Both the position numbers and the translations under genes were made by a program. From positions 62,001 through 126,000 of the forward strand of contig SGYN01000001.1 in the NCBI GenBank assembly GCA_004321715.1: 64,000 bases of DNA, written 5' to 3'. A model generated the notes under the pieces. The model made no database searches and was not told where the DNA came from. It saw only the letters and a list, made by a program, of their open reading frames with translations. Position 1 is the first letter of the stretch. Each line of letters begins with the position of its first letter. Shown here one piece after another: positions 45,144-55,902 of the stretch. Source of the stretch: a bacterium (GTDB taxonomy: Bacteria > Fidelibacterota > Marinisomatia > Marinisomatales > TCS55).

Positions 45144-46637
45144 TCATGCATCAATTAAATCTAATACTAATCTAATTATATTACCTGAGGCCCCTTCAAT
45201 AGGAGTGTACGGCTTTTCTCTAATTACACCTCCCTTATCTGTTTCAGAATCATTCCATGCAGTTCCAGCAATATCAAAATGACACCATGGAATTCCATCC
45301 TTAACAAATTCTTTCAAGAAAGCACCTGCAGCAATAGTGCCAGCCTGCATCGGAGCTCCAATGTTTTTCACATCTGCAATCTTTGATCGAATTTGATGAC
45401 AATATTCTTTCCAAAGTGGTAGTTCCCAAACTCTTTCTGCTGTTGTCTTGGAGGAAGATTTAACTTTTTTAATTAGAGTATCATCAGTACCCATAATACC
45501 TGTAGCTACATATCCAAGAGCAACAACAACTGCTCCGGTTAGTGTCGCAAAATCAAGGATGTATTCAGGTTTATAATGTTTACTTGCATAGGATAAAGCA
45601 TCTGCTAAAATTAATCGTCCTTCCGCATCCGTATTTAACACTTCAATAGTTTTACCATTATATGCTTTTAAGATATCTCCAGGCTTATATGCTTTTGCTC
45701 CGTTTAGATTTTCTGTTGAAGGGACTATCGCAACTACATTAACCTTAGGTTTTAAATCTGCAATAGCATGCATTGCTCCTAAAACTACGGCAGAACCACA
45801 CATATCGAATTTCATTTCATCCATTTTAGATGCTGGCTTTATAGAAATCCCTCCCGAATCAAAAGTAAGACCTTTTCCAACGAGCACTTTAGGCTTCTCA
45901 GTTTTCTTTGTACCCCAATATTCCATTAAAATAAATTTGGGAGGCTCATCCGTTCCCGCTGCAACGCCGGCAAGTCCCCCCATACCCATTTTGATAATTT
46001 TTGCGCGATCAAAAACACGTACTCGCATCTTTCCACGTTTTCCAATTTTTCGAGCTTCTTGTGCTAATTTTGTTGGAGTCGCAACATTCCCTGGATGATT
46101 CCCAAGATCTCTTGCAAAACAAACAGCATTCGCTATCAAAGAACCTTTCTTTAAACCAGATCTATCCCACGTTCGAACAGTTACCTTCTTCAACATGAAA
46201 TTATTTTGTTTATTCATCGTTTTATAATCTAGGAATTGGTAAGAAGCTAAAATGGCGCCCTCTGCTTGCGCCTGAGCTGCTCCATCTTTATCTTGTGCAA
46301 ATTCTTCCATAAATATATTAGCAAGTTTATTTCTTATAGCGGTTTTGACTGCTGTTCCACTTGCACGTCTAATCTGCTCTAAATCCAAGTTTTTCTTTTC
46401 TCCCAATCCAACTGCTAATAAGCGATGTTTCTCACTATAAAAAATCATTGATTCACCTTTGCGACCAGTTATGTCTCCATTTTTAATGGAAATTTGTAAC
46501 TGCCCTCCTAAAGTTTTATCAACATCTTTTGCCATTGGAGATAATTCTCCTTTGGAAAATACACCAACAGCTATCACATCTGCTGGTAGTTCAGACCAAT
46601 TTTTTGTTGTGGCTGAAACTGTTTTTAAATGTGCCAT
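45144..46637 (-). CDS. pepA: Leucyl aminopeptidase (M17)
   Basis: 497 residues. The M17 catalytic domain has the zinc and substrate residues K255, D260 (VGKGLTFDSGG), K267, D278 and the signature NTDAEGR (335-341, with bicarbonate-binding R341), then DFATLTGA. The N-terminal domain (about 1-160) is standard. It releases N-terminal amino acids from cytoplasmic peptides as a hexamer. AGGAGAT stands five bases before the ATG. It follows acs by 26 bases, probably in one transcript. Confidence 0.97.
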   Translation of the reverse strand: MAHLKTVSATTKNWSELPADVIAVGVFSKGELSPMAKDVDKTLGGQLQISIKNGDITGRKGESMIFYSEKHRLLAVGLGEKKNLDLEQIRRASGTAVKTAIRNKLANIFMEEFAQDKDGAAQAQAEGAILASYQFLDYKTMNKQNNFMLKKVTVRTWDRSGLKKGSLIANAVCFARDLGNHPGNVATPTKLAQEARKIGKRGKMRVRVFDRAKIIKMGMGGLAGVAAGTDEPPKFILMEYWGTKKTEKPKVLVGKGLTFDSGGISIKPASKMDEMKFDMCGSAVVLGAMHAIADLKPKVNVVAIVPSTENLNGAKAYKPGDILKAYNGKTIEVLNTDAEGRLILADALSYASKHYKPEYILDFATLTGAVVVALGYVATGIMGTDDTLIKKVKSSSKTTAERVWELPLWKEYCHQIRSKIADVKNIGAPMQAGTIAAGAFLKEFVKDGIPWCHFDIAGTAWNDSETDKGGVIREKPYTPIEGASGNIIRLVLDLIDA

Positions 46638-46663
46638 ATAATCTCCTGTCTAATAAGTTAAAT

Positions 46664-48601
46664 TTATTTTTTTCCTATAATAAGCTCTTCAACAACACTA
46701 GGATCTGCAAGCGTTGATGTATCACCCAAATTCTCCATATCGCCTTCTGCTATCTTTCTTAAAATTCGTCGCATAATCTTTCCAGAACGGGTTTTTGGTA
46801 AAGCGGGTGTGTATTGTATTTTATCCGGTTTTGCATGAGGACCAATAATTTTAGTTACATTATCCAAGATTCCTTGACTTACTTCCGAATTATGTACTGT
46901 ACCTGTCATTAATGTTACATATGCATATATCCCTTGGCCTTTTATTTCATGTGGAAAGCCAACTACAGCAGCTTCTGCAACGCCAGTAGCTTTTCCAATA
47001 GCACCTTCAACCTCTGCCGTACCAATACGATGACCAGAAATATTAAGTACATCATCTACTCTTCCAGTTATCCAATAATAACCATCTTTATCTCGACGCG
47101 CCCCATCACCAGTGAAATAGTAACCAGGTACCTGTGAAAAATATGTATTAATGAAACGTTGATGATCACCATAAACCGTTCTCATTTGACCCGGCCAGGA
47201 CTGCTTGATTGCTAGAAGACCTTGAACATCATTGCCTTCAATTTCTTTTCCATCATCTGATAGTAGAACAGGTTCTATACCAAAAAAAGGGTTTGTTGCT
47301 GACCCAGGTTTAGTAGGTGTAGCACCTGGAAGTGGAGAAATTAATATTCCACCTGTCTCCGTCTGCCACCAAGTATCAACGATTGGACATTTCCCTTTTC
47401 CTATAATATTATAATACCACATCCATTCAGGCTCTTTAATTGGCTCTCCTACTGTACCTAACAATTGTAAGCTCGAAAGATTTCGAGTGGTTACATGTTT
47501 ATCACCCTCTTTCATTAAGGCTCGTAGTGCAGTAGGAGCTGTATAAAACTGTTTTACTTTATGTTTATCAACAACATCCCAAAACCTTCCAAAGTCTGGA
47601 TAATTAGGAACGCCTTCAAACATTATAGTTACTGCTTGATTCGCTAAAGGACCATATACAATATATGAATGTCCTGTAATCCACCCTATATCTGCTGTAC
47701 ACCAATAAATATCACCAGGTTTATAATCAAATATTTTTTCATGCGTAAATGAAGTATAAACTAGATATCCACCTGTTGTATGCATCACGCCTTTTGGTGT
47801 TCCTGTGGAGCCAGATGTATACAATATAAAAAGAGGATCCTCTGCATTCATTTCTTCAGGTATACATTCCAGATCCGCCTTTGCCATCATTTCATGCCAC
47901 CATAGATCACGATCACTTTTAATACTGACATCAACGCCAGTTCTTTTCACAACGATTACATGTTGTATAGAAGGTGTTTCAGATACTGCTTTATCAGCAT
48001 TCGCTTTCATTGGAATATTCTTTTTTATTCCCCGAACTCCAGTGTCTTGTGTAACCAATACTTTACATGAAGAATCATTAATACGATCTCGAAGAGATTC
48101 TGGACTAAATGCGCCAAATACAACCGAATGCACTGCTCCTATCCTTGCGCATGCAAGCATTGCAATGGGTAATTGAGGAACCATTTGCATATAGAGGCAT
48201 ACCCGATCACCTTTTTCAACTCCAATACTTTTTAAAACATTAGCAAATTTTTTCACCTCTAAAAGCAACTCACTATAGGTAAATGATTGGTCTTCTTGAG
48301 GATTATTTCCTTCCCATATAATAGCATTTTGATCGCCAAAACCATTTTCAACATGACGATCTAAACAGTTATAGCTTACATTAAGCTTTGCACCATCAAA
48401 CCACTTAATTGATCCTTTAACAAAATCATATTCCCGGACTTGATCCCATTTTTTAAACCAGGTGATACGTTCTGCAACTTCAGTCCAAAAATTTTCTGGA
48501 TCTAAAATAGATTTTTTATATAATTCTTGGTATTCACTAATAGAATTGATGTGAGCATTATTTGAAAATTCTTCATTCGGAGAAAATAGATTATCTGACA
48601 T
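46664..48601 (-). CDS. acs: Acetyl-CoA synthetase
   Basis: 645 residues, AMP-forming acyl-CoA ligase. Motif A3 is [20 protein letters not shown], the acetate-pocket and [13 protein letters not shown] stretches are present, A8 is [17 protein letters not shown], and the acetylatable lysine lies in [16 protein letters not shown]. It activates acetate to acetyl-CoA. AAGGA nine bases before the ATG serves as Shine-Dalgarno. It begins a minus-strand group with pepA and the SDR gene. The 107-base upstream gap holds its promoter and a weak terminator for the giant gene. Confidence 0.97.
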   Translation of the reverse strand: MSDNLFSPNEEFSNNAHINSISEYQELYKKSILDPENFWTEVAERITWFKKWDQVREYDFVKGSIKWFDGAKLNVSYNCLDRHVENGFGDQNAIIWEGNNPQEDQSFTYSELLLEVKKFANVLKSIGVEKGDRVCLYMQMVPQLPIAMLACARIGAVHSVVFGAFSPESLRDRINDSSCKVLVTQDTGVRGIKKNIPMKANADKAVSETPSIQHVIVVKRTGVDVSIKSDRDLWWHEMMAKADLECIPEEMNAEDPLFILYTSGSTGTPKGVMHTTGGYLVYTSFTHEKIFDYKPGDIYWCTADIGWITGHSYIVYGPLANQAVTIMFEGVPNYPDFGRFWDVVDKHKVKQFYTAPTALRALMKEGDKHVTTRNLSSLQLLGTVGEPIKEPEWMWYYNIIGKGKCPIVDTWWQTETGGILISPLPGATPTKPGSATNPFFGIEPVLLSDDGKEIEGNDVQGLLAIKQSWPGQMRTVYGDHQRFINTYFSQVPGYYFTGDGARRDKDGYYWITGRVDDVLNISGHRIGTAEVEGAIGKATGVAEAAVVGFPHEIKGQGIYAYVTLMTGTVHNSEVSQGILDNVTKIIGPHAKPDKIQYTPALPKTRSGKIMRRILRKIAEGDMENLGDTSTLADPSVVEELIIGKK

Positions 48602-48643
48602 TTTTAGATTTCCTTAAATATTAAATTGTTTATAGTATCCTCC

Positions 48644-48664
48644 AAAAATCTCTATAAAAGAGAT
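48644..48664 (-). terminator. Candidate weak terminator after the giant surface protein gene
   Basis: ATCTCT (648-653) and AGAGAT (659-664) form a 6-base stem with a 5-base loop, and the minus strand then runs TTTT. It lies 45 bases after the stop of the giant gene and before acs. The stem is short and AT-rich, so efficiency is doubtful. Confidence 0.4.
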
Positions 48665-48708
48665 GTTGCAATTTATATTAAGGAAATTATTTTTGAATGG
48701 TTTTTTGT

Positions 48709-51700
48709 CTATTTTAGAAACACTAATTTTCGTGTACTACTAAAACCATTTGTATCCATACGATATAAATACATACCCGAAGGAATAGTCCTGCCAAATG
48801 TATCTTTTCCATTCCATATCACTTCATGATAACCCGCCGAGTATATTTCATTCACAAGTTGTATTAGTTCTCTTCCTAATAGATCATATATAGCTATCTG
48901 CGTATAAGATTCTTCTGGCAGTTGAAACTGAATTGTCGTTGATGGATTGAAAGGGTTTGGATAGTTTTGCCCTAATGCATATTGATTAGGTATTGGAATA
49001 ATTTTTAAAATAGTTGAACCATGAAGTATTTCTTTCCCATCAATATCATAAAATCTAGCTTGCATTTCTTGATAATAGTCTTTTTTTGAATTTAAATCCA
49101 AGGTAATGGAAAAAACTGAATCTATATTTTCTCCTAATGATGCAAAAGTATATGTTTTTATAAACGATAAAGTATCTTCATTTACAAACACAAGGTTATT
49201 AGATGTGTTTTTTACCTCAGATAATTCCATAATTTGATTATCTAAATCAGTAAAAGTTATCTGGCCTGCGCTAGTGAATGGAGGCAAATCAATCTTCAAT
49301 TGTCCATTATGATATGTTGCATCCAAAAATATTTGATTTCCTGTGTTCACAAGATATGTCGGTATATATGTACTATAATACCAATTCCACATTCGTGAAA
49401 AAACAGCAAGATCTCGTAAATTTGCTTCACCATCAAGATCTGGAGCATAATGAGGTGGATTAAAAGATACTGGAGCAAGATCTATATTCGGCCATAAAGT
49501 ATTGAAACGTACAACGTCAAGCACATCCAAAACTTTATTACTATCTAAGTCACCCCAGAGCGTACTATACATTATAACGGAATCTGTCATAGATAAACGA
49601 TTTAAACTCATGATACTATCAAAATAAAATACAAGAGTGTCTGCAGTGAGCAATTGCTCAGTTAAGTTGATTGTAACAACACTATCAGAATAACTTAAAT
49701 CATACGGAATTGTATCTGTACCAATATTTTTTAAACTAAATGATAATTGTGTTAAATCTTTATTAAACTTAAAACTAATTTGCTCTGTTGAAGTAACATC
49801 GAGATAATTTTCTATAGCTGGTATGATTGTATCAATTTTAGCTGGTAAATTATCAAAATAAATTCCATCTGTACGCACTGAATCAGATTTATTACCAGCC
49901 ATATCTATTGCTCGAATTGCTACAAAATATTGCATATATTTTTTTAAACTCAAATTTGTGATTGTTGTTGAGTCCGATAGAGTATCTACTAAAAACCAAT
50001 CTAAGACTTTAGAGGTATCAGGCTCATCGAGAACACTTAACTCATAATTACCTATAATAAAATTATCAGTGAACTCTTGCCATTTGACATCTAACGAAGT
50101 GGAATCAATCGTCCAATCAAGTTCATCGCTGGAATCAAAACCATCATTAATACTTCCAATAGAAGGAGCGATAACATCAACAACAAAACCATCTCCTAAA
50201 ATTGTATCAGATATATTACCTGCCCAATCAACAGCATATGCACTTGCGAAATACTGAAAATTCGGTTGTAATGTCAACCCCTCTAATAGCGTATCTGCAA
50301 TACCATTTGTTTCAGCCCAAGGTATTACATTTCCTACCCCAGGTGAAGTACCTACAGCAAAACCAAAACGCAACACACCAGAAAGTAAATCTCCACCATC
50401 CATACCCAAGCGTAAAGAATCGGTACTAGGAGTAAAATCCTTATCTTCTAAAATACTACATTCATACAAATAATTGATAAATGGAGATGAATTATCAAGA
50501 ATCACCCTAGAATTATTAGTCGATTGTGTACTGGCGCCCCCTGGATTACCAGCTAAATCAAAAGGAGTAAAATTAAATGATATGACCCCTTCCACATCTG
50601 TTACTTGCATTGTTCTTGTAGCAATCCAATTATCTCCAATTCGTGTAATATTATCAGCCGTATCACCTGAAATTATAACAAATGGTGTCATAATTTCTTC
50701 TTGTGGACGAAATGTTACAGATACATCATCACCATATTTTGCTCCTTGATTTGAGTATAGGTTATCTGATTCAATGGCAATACTATCAAGAATCGGCCCT
50801 GTCTGATCTATTTTTATCTGATTGGCACTAGCACCTCCGATTCTTGTGTACCCTGCAAAATCATTAATGCGAGCTGTAAACAAAGCTAACGCACCCTCAG
50901 CATAATTTTCTGAATTAATAAACTCTATTCTACTAATTGATACCGTGATAGTATCATTTACATCTGATTCTGCAATGGTGTTGAAGTCACCTATTTCTAA
51001 GGTATCACCTCCATCAAAACTAACTAGGATCTGTACTCCGCCATCAATTAAACTAATATCATTATCTATAGGAACAGTAACTAATATATTCTGATTTGTA
51101 CTATTCCAAAATCCATTCACAACTGTACCACCACTACTAATAACCTGTCCTACCGTAAAGCTTGATGGTGGAGTTTGATCAAAAAGGACATATGAATTAT
51201 TGGAAGTACTATCAATACTAGAACTATTTCCAACCAAGTCAACAGCATTAATCGTAAAACTAACCCTTCCTTCACTTTCTGCACCAGTTAACCCGTATTT
51301 TGCTCGAAAATAATTATTATTTAATGCCGTTATTGAATTTGCTGGATTATTTAATATTATTACTGAAGAATCAGAAACGCGTTCATGAACACGAAATGTT
51401 AATAGTATTGTATCATTTGCACCTGCCAAAGATGAATCAGCCGCATTGGATGAAATTGATACAATAGGAAATACTGGATCAGTACCATCAAATCTAACGT
51501 AACTAGTATCTGTTGTTGTTGTTATTTCCCCATAATCATTTCCATTTAAGTCTGTATAATCTATAGCAAATGGAACAATCCCATCTTGATCCTCATTCCC
51601 AGCAATAATGTGATATAAATAACGATTATTTGCTGGGGATTCATCTTCTGCTGTTCTAGAATTAATCTCAGAGCTAGTTAAATTAATTGGCATGTCTGTT

Positions 51701-54700
51701 CTTAATTCTACAATAATTGAATCGCCTGGCCCTGCTAATGAATCTCCATAGATACTATTAGATTTAATTTTTGATAATAAAACTTCTGGACCTGCAGCGC
51801 TAAAATCAACACTACTCCCATCATCAACAGAATTATAATTTGAACTCATATTTCTGGCTGTATCACCTGCAGATAAAATATATGGCAACACACCTTCAGT
51901 CTCTGCACCTGTCATTCGTCTGAAAACTCTTGAAGAGAAACCGTTAATATGCTCATACCCATCAAAGGACTGTCCTCCAATTGTACCTGAAACTGTATCA
52001 ATGCCTTCCAGTTGCCCAGTGAATTGAAGATAAACCGTGTCTCCAAGTATTGCTCTTGTAGGATCATTATTTGTAGAAAAAATTGTCTTTCCTACTAAAG
52101 TTGGACTAGTTTGATCAATCTTTAAAATTGAAGAACTTGTATCGCCTGTAGTTGAATTATGTGGAGCATCATAAATAATACTATATATTTCTACAGATGC
52201 ATTTTCTGCAAAACCAGTTAATCCTTCAAAAATAGAATCTGGAAAAGTAATTGTATAATCTGTTCCAATATGATTTGCTGCTATATTATAAGAAGGAGAA
52301 GATAATTGACGAGACGGTGGAGCGTTAAATATAACATTGGGATATGCAATGCCTTCCACTAAAGTTAGATCATTATCAATAGGGATTGTGATACTTAGTC
52401 CAGTATTTGTATTATTCCAAAAACGCTGAGCTACCGTACCTCCTGTAGAGACTACTAATCCTGTAGTATACGTTGAAGGATTAGTCATGTCACATATTAC
52501 ATTAGAACTATTATCGGTTGATGATCTTGTATCTGAATTACCTGAAAAATCTTGATAGTTAAATGTGAAATTAATTGTCCCTTCCTGATCACTATCCTCA
52601 ATTACAATACTTGCTATAAACGTTGAATCATCATTACTACTTACAATCGATGCTACTTTATTTAGAATATTTGCATTCACTGCAGCAGAACGAAGTTTTT
52701 CATTTGACTGGAGTTTTACAAAAACACTATCACCAAGTTTTGCATAACCATTATTATAGCTATTATTAGAATACGTAGAAATAAATACACTAGGAGTCAC
52801 ATCATCGTAGATTACGGTTGAACTATTTGTCACATTAATAAGTGTATCAGGATTGCCAAATGTATCATGATAGGGAATAGAAAAGACAACTAGACCATTT
52901 GTTTCGCCACCAGCAAATGTATATGCTGCAGAATACTCATTTCCACTAAGGTCAGTAACCGTAGCATTATTTGTTTGAATAGTTGCTGTTGGTGTAAGCA
53001 CCGCTTCTGCTGTAGTAAAAGATACGATAACAGTATTACTGATTTTTGCATATGTTGAATCTGCATTATCTGATAAAATCGATATTGGGTTTGCATTATT
53101 TAATACTTGTTTTACTAGCAACGTGTCAACAGAACGATTTCCTATAGTTTCATTTCCCGCATTATCGATTAATTTTGTTGTTATTTTTAAACGTGCGCCC
53201 TCTGCAAATCCGGGAACATTTTCTAAAAAGTCTGCACTACTAATTGTACTCATTGAATCCACTAAATCATTAGCAGTGATTGTATGCTCTTCACCAAAAT
53301 CAGTAAATACCCCATCATTGATACTAATTCTCATTTTCACATTTGCCCCTAATAGAGCATTGGGATCATATATTGGATCTAAAAGAGTTGGATTAATTAA
53401 TGTTGTAGGTGCATTATTAGTCCATCCGGCTGCATCGCATGTTCCATTACTATTTCCAGTTGCATCATTTAATGTGGTCCCAGTGCCTTCCCCCATTTTC
53501 CAGTAACTAACTAAACCTGTTTCGTCACCATTTAGCGTCCAAGATCGAAAACCTGCTATCTCTGATTCACTTCTTGCATAGTTCCACAATCTGACGTCAC
53601 AAACCTGACCATTGAAAAAATTAAAGTTTGCATCATTCTTAAATTTACCTATAAAAAACTCTGATCCTGAAACATGATCATAATCTATATTTCCTGTACG
53701 ATTAACCGAACTAACCAACACCCCATCTTTATAAATTTTTATTTCAGAACCATCATATGTACCAGCTAAATGAGTCCATACTCCATTCTGAATGCTTGTT
53801 GAAGGATTCGATTCCCATTGGTCTTGAGGAGAACTATCTGTCACAAGAAAAAATCTCCATAATCCATTAAAATAAACAAAACCATATCCCGATTCATTTC
53901 CAGCAACAGCTTGTCCATATGATATCATCCCATCATATGTATCTGCAGATTGAACTTTGGCCCATACCTCCAGAGTTAGTGTATTCAATTGTAAACCATT
54001 GGTTCCATGACTCGTAACACTGGTTGAATTATCATTATAAAATCGACTCCATCCATCAAGGACATTAAAATCTGAAATAGCAGTATCTGGAGGTAATGTT
54101 AAAAACACCTCCAGGTTTGTATTGATACTATTCCAGACTTGATCCCTTGTCCAAGGTTCTCCTCCTCTAGGAAAAATATGCCCAGTGTTATATGCGGTTG
54201 GACCAATTCGGTCTACAATGACTTTTGAACTATTTGTTGTTTGTGTTACAGTTTGGCCTGAAATATTATCTGAACTAATAAAATCAATTGAGAATAACAA
54301 AGGTCCCTCGGCATCATTTGCCGAAATTATTTTGGTTGCAGTGTAGTCTGTTCCACTTCCTGCGCTAGTAATAAATTCCCCATTCATTATCACAGTAGGC
54401 GGGGCAATTAAATCAGTATTGGAAGTCATGGATAATGTTACCTCATCATTATTAACTGCACCCGTTGGATTATCAACAGGTCCCGCAATATTTACAGTGT
54501 TAAGTACAGGAGCACCATAAATCTTAACGTTGTCAAGATACCAAAAGTTAATATTATATGAATACGTACCATGAGATCTAAAACGGATTTGTAATGAATC
54601 GATATCTCTTAATCCAGTTAAGAAAAAACTATTTGTTCCCCAGGGAATATCTACTGCACCCAAAGAAGCATCTGCGAGAAATGTTAAGGCATTTTCCCAT

Positions 54701-55263
54701 CCTGAACCAGTGCAATACTCCACTTCAAGATACTCATTCGTTGTTGTACTCTCCCAAGCATCAAAATACATATCAAATGATATTTTTATATCGGAAAATT
54801 CTGAAATATTAATCAATGGGGAGTACATTGCTGTTGAGTAATCTCTTGTGTGAGAATATCTAAATATAGCCACTGGAGCAGAAGACCAATTTGGTGCAGA
54901 TGCATTTTTTTTCCATACTTCTACGCTACTTTGCCCATCTAAATAAAATGAATCTGGCGGAGTAAAAGATGAATAATATTGGTCGTCATTTCCACAAGAG
55001 CCATCTACACAATCATAATCATCAGTGGTGCTGCTAAAATTAAAACTATTACCTGCGCTATGAGTAACTTGTGCTGATACCCATTTATCAAAATTCGACC
55101 CTGATCCCCCAGAAAATGTTTCAATAAATGGGAGGTTTTCATAAGTAGTAGTCCCATTTTTTACAACAAAATCTCCAGGATCAGTATCGGTACTATATAT
55201 TATGCTAAAAGGGAAAAAAACTATTATAAAAAAAAACATATTTTTATCAATTATAGATTTCAT
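48709..55263 (-). CDS. Giant T9SS-exported surface protein with LamG, Ig-like repeats and dockerin-like segment
   Basis: 2184 residues, signal peptide about 1-25. An N-terminal beta domain (about 30-250) resembles MAM-like jelly rolls, a LamG/concanavalin domain spans about 420-610 (TLEVWAKV, GVWTHLAGTYDGSEIKIYKDG, GKFKND), and many Ig-like modules of about 100 residues follow, each ending in a phrase such as NSSKVIVDRIGP or NSYVLFDQTPPS. A module of about 45 residues containing GGTVxxxFWNxTNxxL and PIDND recurs three times. A dockerin-like pair of calcium loops (GDLDSNKVLDVLD and APDLDGEANLRDLA) lies near 1900-1962. The T9SS sorting domain is 2095-2184 (YPNPFNPST). It is probably a large cell-surface adhesin or glycan-binding fibre. 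It overlaps the cohesin-like gene by 4 bases. Confidence 0.88.
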   Translation of the reverse strand: MKSIIDKNMFFFIIVFFPFSIIYSTDTDPGDFVVKNGTTTYENLPFIETFSGGSGSNFDKWVSAQVTHSAGNSFNFSSTTDDYDCVDGSCGNDDQYYSSFTPPDSFYLDGQSSVEVWKKNASAPNWSSAPVAIFRYSHTRDYSTAMYSPLINISEFSDIKISFDMYFDAWESTTTNEYLEVEYCTGSGWENALTFLADASLGAVDIPWGTNSFFLTGLRDIDSLQIRFRSHGTYSYNINFWYLDNVKIYGAPVLNTVNIAGPVDNPTGAVNNDEVTLSMTSNTDLIAPPTVIMNGEFITSAGSGTDYTATKIISANDAEGPLLFSIDFISSDNISGQTVTQTTNSSKVIVDRIGPTAYNTGHIFPRGGEPWTRDQVWNSINTNLEVFLTLPPDTAISDFNVLDGWSRFYNDNSTSVTSHGTNGLQLNTLTLEVWAKVQSADTYDGMISYGQAVAGNESGYGFVYFNGLWRFFLVTDSSPQDQWESNPSTSIQNGVWTHLAGTYDGSEIKIYKDGVLVSSVNRTGNIDYDHVSGSEFFIGKFKNDANFNFFNGQVCDVRLWNYARSESEIAGFRSWTLNGDETGLVSYWKMGEGTGTTLNDATGNSNGTCDAAGWTNNAPTTLINPTLLDPIYDPNALLGANVKMRISINDGVFTDFGEEHTITANDLVDSMSTISSADFLENVPGFAEGARLKITTKLIDNAGNETIGNRSVDTLLVKQVLNNANPISILSDNADSTYAKISNTVIVSFTTAEAVLTPTATIQTNNATVTDLSGNEYSAAYTFAGGETNGLVVFSIPYHDTFGNPDTLINVTNSSTVIYDDVTPSVFISTYSNNSYNNGYAKLGDSVFVKLQSNEKLRSAAVNANILNKVASIVSSNDDSTFIASIVIEDSDQEGTINFTFNYQDFSGNSDTRSSTDNSSNVICDMTNPSTYTTGLVVSTGGTVAQRFWNNTNTGLSITIPIDNDLTLVEGIAYPNVIFNAPPSRQLSSPSYNIAANHIGTDYTITFPDSIFEGLTGFAENASVEIYSIIYDAPHNSTTGDTSSSILKIDQTSPTLVGKTIFSTNNDPTRAILGDTVYLQFTGQLEGIDTVSGTIGGQSFDGYEHINGFSSRVFRRMTGAETEGVLPYILSAGDTARNMSSNYNSVDDGSSVDFSAAGPEVLLSKIKSNSIYGDSLAGPGDSIIVELRTDMPINLTSSEINSRTAEDESPANNRYLYHIIAGNEDQDGIVPFAIDYTDLNGNDYGEITTTTDTSYVRFDGTDPVFPIVSISSNAADSSLAGANDTILLTFRVHERVSDSSVIILNNPANSITALNNNYFRAKYGLTGAESEGRVSFTINAVDLVGNSSSIDSTSNNSYVLFDQTPPSSFTVGQVISSGGTVVNGFWNSTNQNILVTVPIDNDISLIDGGVQILVSFDGGDTLEIGDFNTIAESDVNDTITVSISRIEFINSENYAEGALALFTARINDFAGYTRIGGASANQIKIDQTGPILDSIAIESDNLYSNQGAKYGDDVSVTFRPQEEIMTPFVIISGDTADNITRIGDNWIATRTMQVTDVEGVISFNFTPFDLAGNPGGASTQSTNNSRVILDNSSPFINYLYECSILEDKDFTPSTDSLRLGMDGGDLLSGVLRFGFAVGTSPGVGNVIPWAETNGIADTLLEGLTLQPNFQYFASAYAVDWAGNISDTILGDGFVVDVIAPSIGSINDGFDSSDELDWTIDSTSLDVKWQEFTDNFIIGNYELSVLDEPDTSKVLDWFLVDTLSDSTTITNLSLKKYMQYFVAIRAIDMAGNKSDSVRTDGIYFDNLPAKIDTIIPAIENYLDVTSTEQISFKFNKDLTQLSFSLKNIGTDTIPYDLSYSDSVVTINLTEQLLTADTLVFYFDSIMSLNRLSMTDSVIMYSTLWGDLDSNKVLDVLDVVRFNTLWPNIDLAPVSFNPPHYAPDLDGEANLRDLAVFSRMWNWYYSTYIPTYLVNTGNQIFLDATYHNGQLKIDLPPFTSAGQITFTDLDNQIMELSEVKNTSNNLVFVNEDTLSFIKTYTFASLGENIDSVFSITLDLNSKKDYYQEMQARFYDIDGKEILHGSTILKIIPIPNQYALGQNYPNPFNPSTTIQFQLPEESYTQIAIYDLLGRELIQLVNEIYSAGYHEVIWNGKDTFGRTIPSGMYLYRMDTNGFSSTRKLVFLK

Positions 55264-55850
55264 TGGATTGTAATAGAAGCGTTTCTAATTCCTTGAATAG
55301 AAATTATTTCATCTAATGGAGTAACTAATTCACACTGCGTTGTATCATACTCTACAAGTGTTTCACCACTATTAAGCGCCGTAAAATATAATTCAGCAAT
55401 GTGTCCTGTCTCAGTAACATAGGACAATGCGCCTTCTCCTCCCAAGTACCAAGCAAATATATCAATTGTTCCAAAAACAACTGTATAAGTAAATAAAGGC
55501 GTATTTGCACCATTATTAGTCAATAATACACCTGGAAGAATTGTGTCAAGCTGTATTAACTCCGCATTATATGTTATATGAGCATGTACTCCCGCTAAGG
55601 TGGTATCATGATCAATAATGTATGTTCCTATTGTAATAGAATCACCATTGGAGACTGTCTGAGTAAGGGGATGCATTGTTAGAGCTGGAGGAAAAACTCC
55701 AGCAATAGAATCTGCTATCGCATCTATTGGATTATCTAATTTTATTTCATATGTCTTACAAGAAAAAAAAATAATAATACCTAGGAAGCCAATAGAAATA
55801 AGCTCAAGTCTAATTATTTTTTGATAAAGAAGTGTAAAAATTTTCTTCAA
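55260..55850 (-). CDS. Cohesin-like lipoprotein
   Basis: 196 residues. A long basic start and hydrophobic segment end in a plausible lipobox (IIFFSC, Cys 31). The mature domain (about 57-196) has the cohesin pattern: NGDSITIGTYII, GVHAHITYNAELIQLDTI, a glycine-rich middle, GHIAELYFTALNSGETLVEYD and a final strand. Cohesins bind dockerins and also occur outside cellulosomes. The next gene, coupled by a 4-base overlap, encodes the giant protein with a dockerin-like segment. The lipobox is weak and the cohesin call rests on pattern and context. Confidence 0.55.
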   Translation of the reverse strand: MKKIFTLLYQKIIRLELISIGFLGIIIFFSCKTYEIKLDNPIDAIADSIAGVFPPALTMHPLTQTVSNGDSITIGTYIIDHDTTLAGVHAHITYNAELIQLDTILPGVLLTNNGANTPLFTYTVVFGTIDIFAWYLGGEGALSYVTETGHIAELYFTALNSGETLVEYDTTQCELVTPLDEIISIQGIRNASITIQ

Positions 55851-55902
55851 AATGCTGATAACGATTATACCATCTGCTTGAAATCCACTTTAACCACTTT
55901 AT

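Noticed and set aside
47805-48176. Plus-strand open frame inside acs
   Set aside because: It lies opposite conserved acetyl-CoA synthetase motifs and looks like a chance frame.
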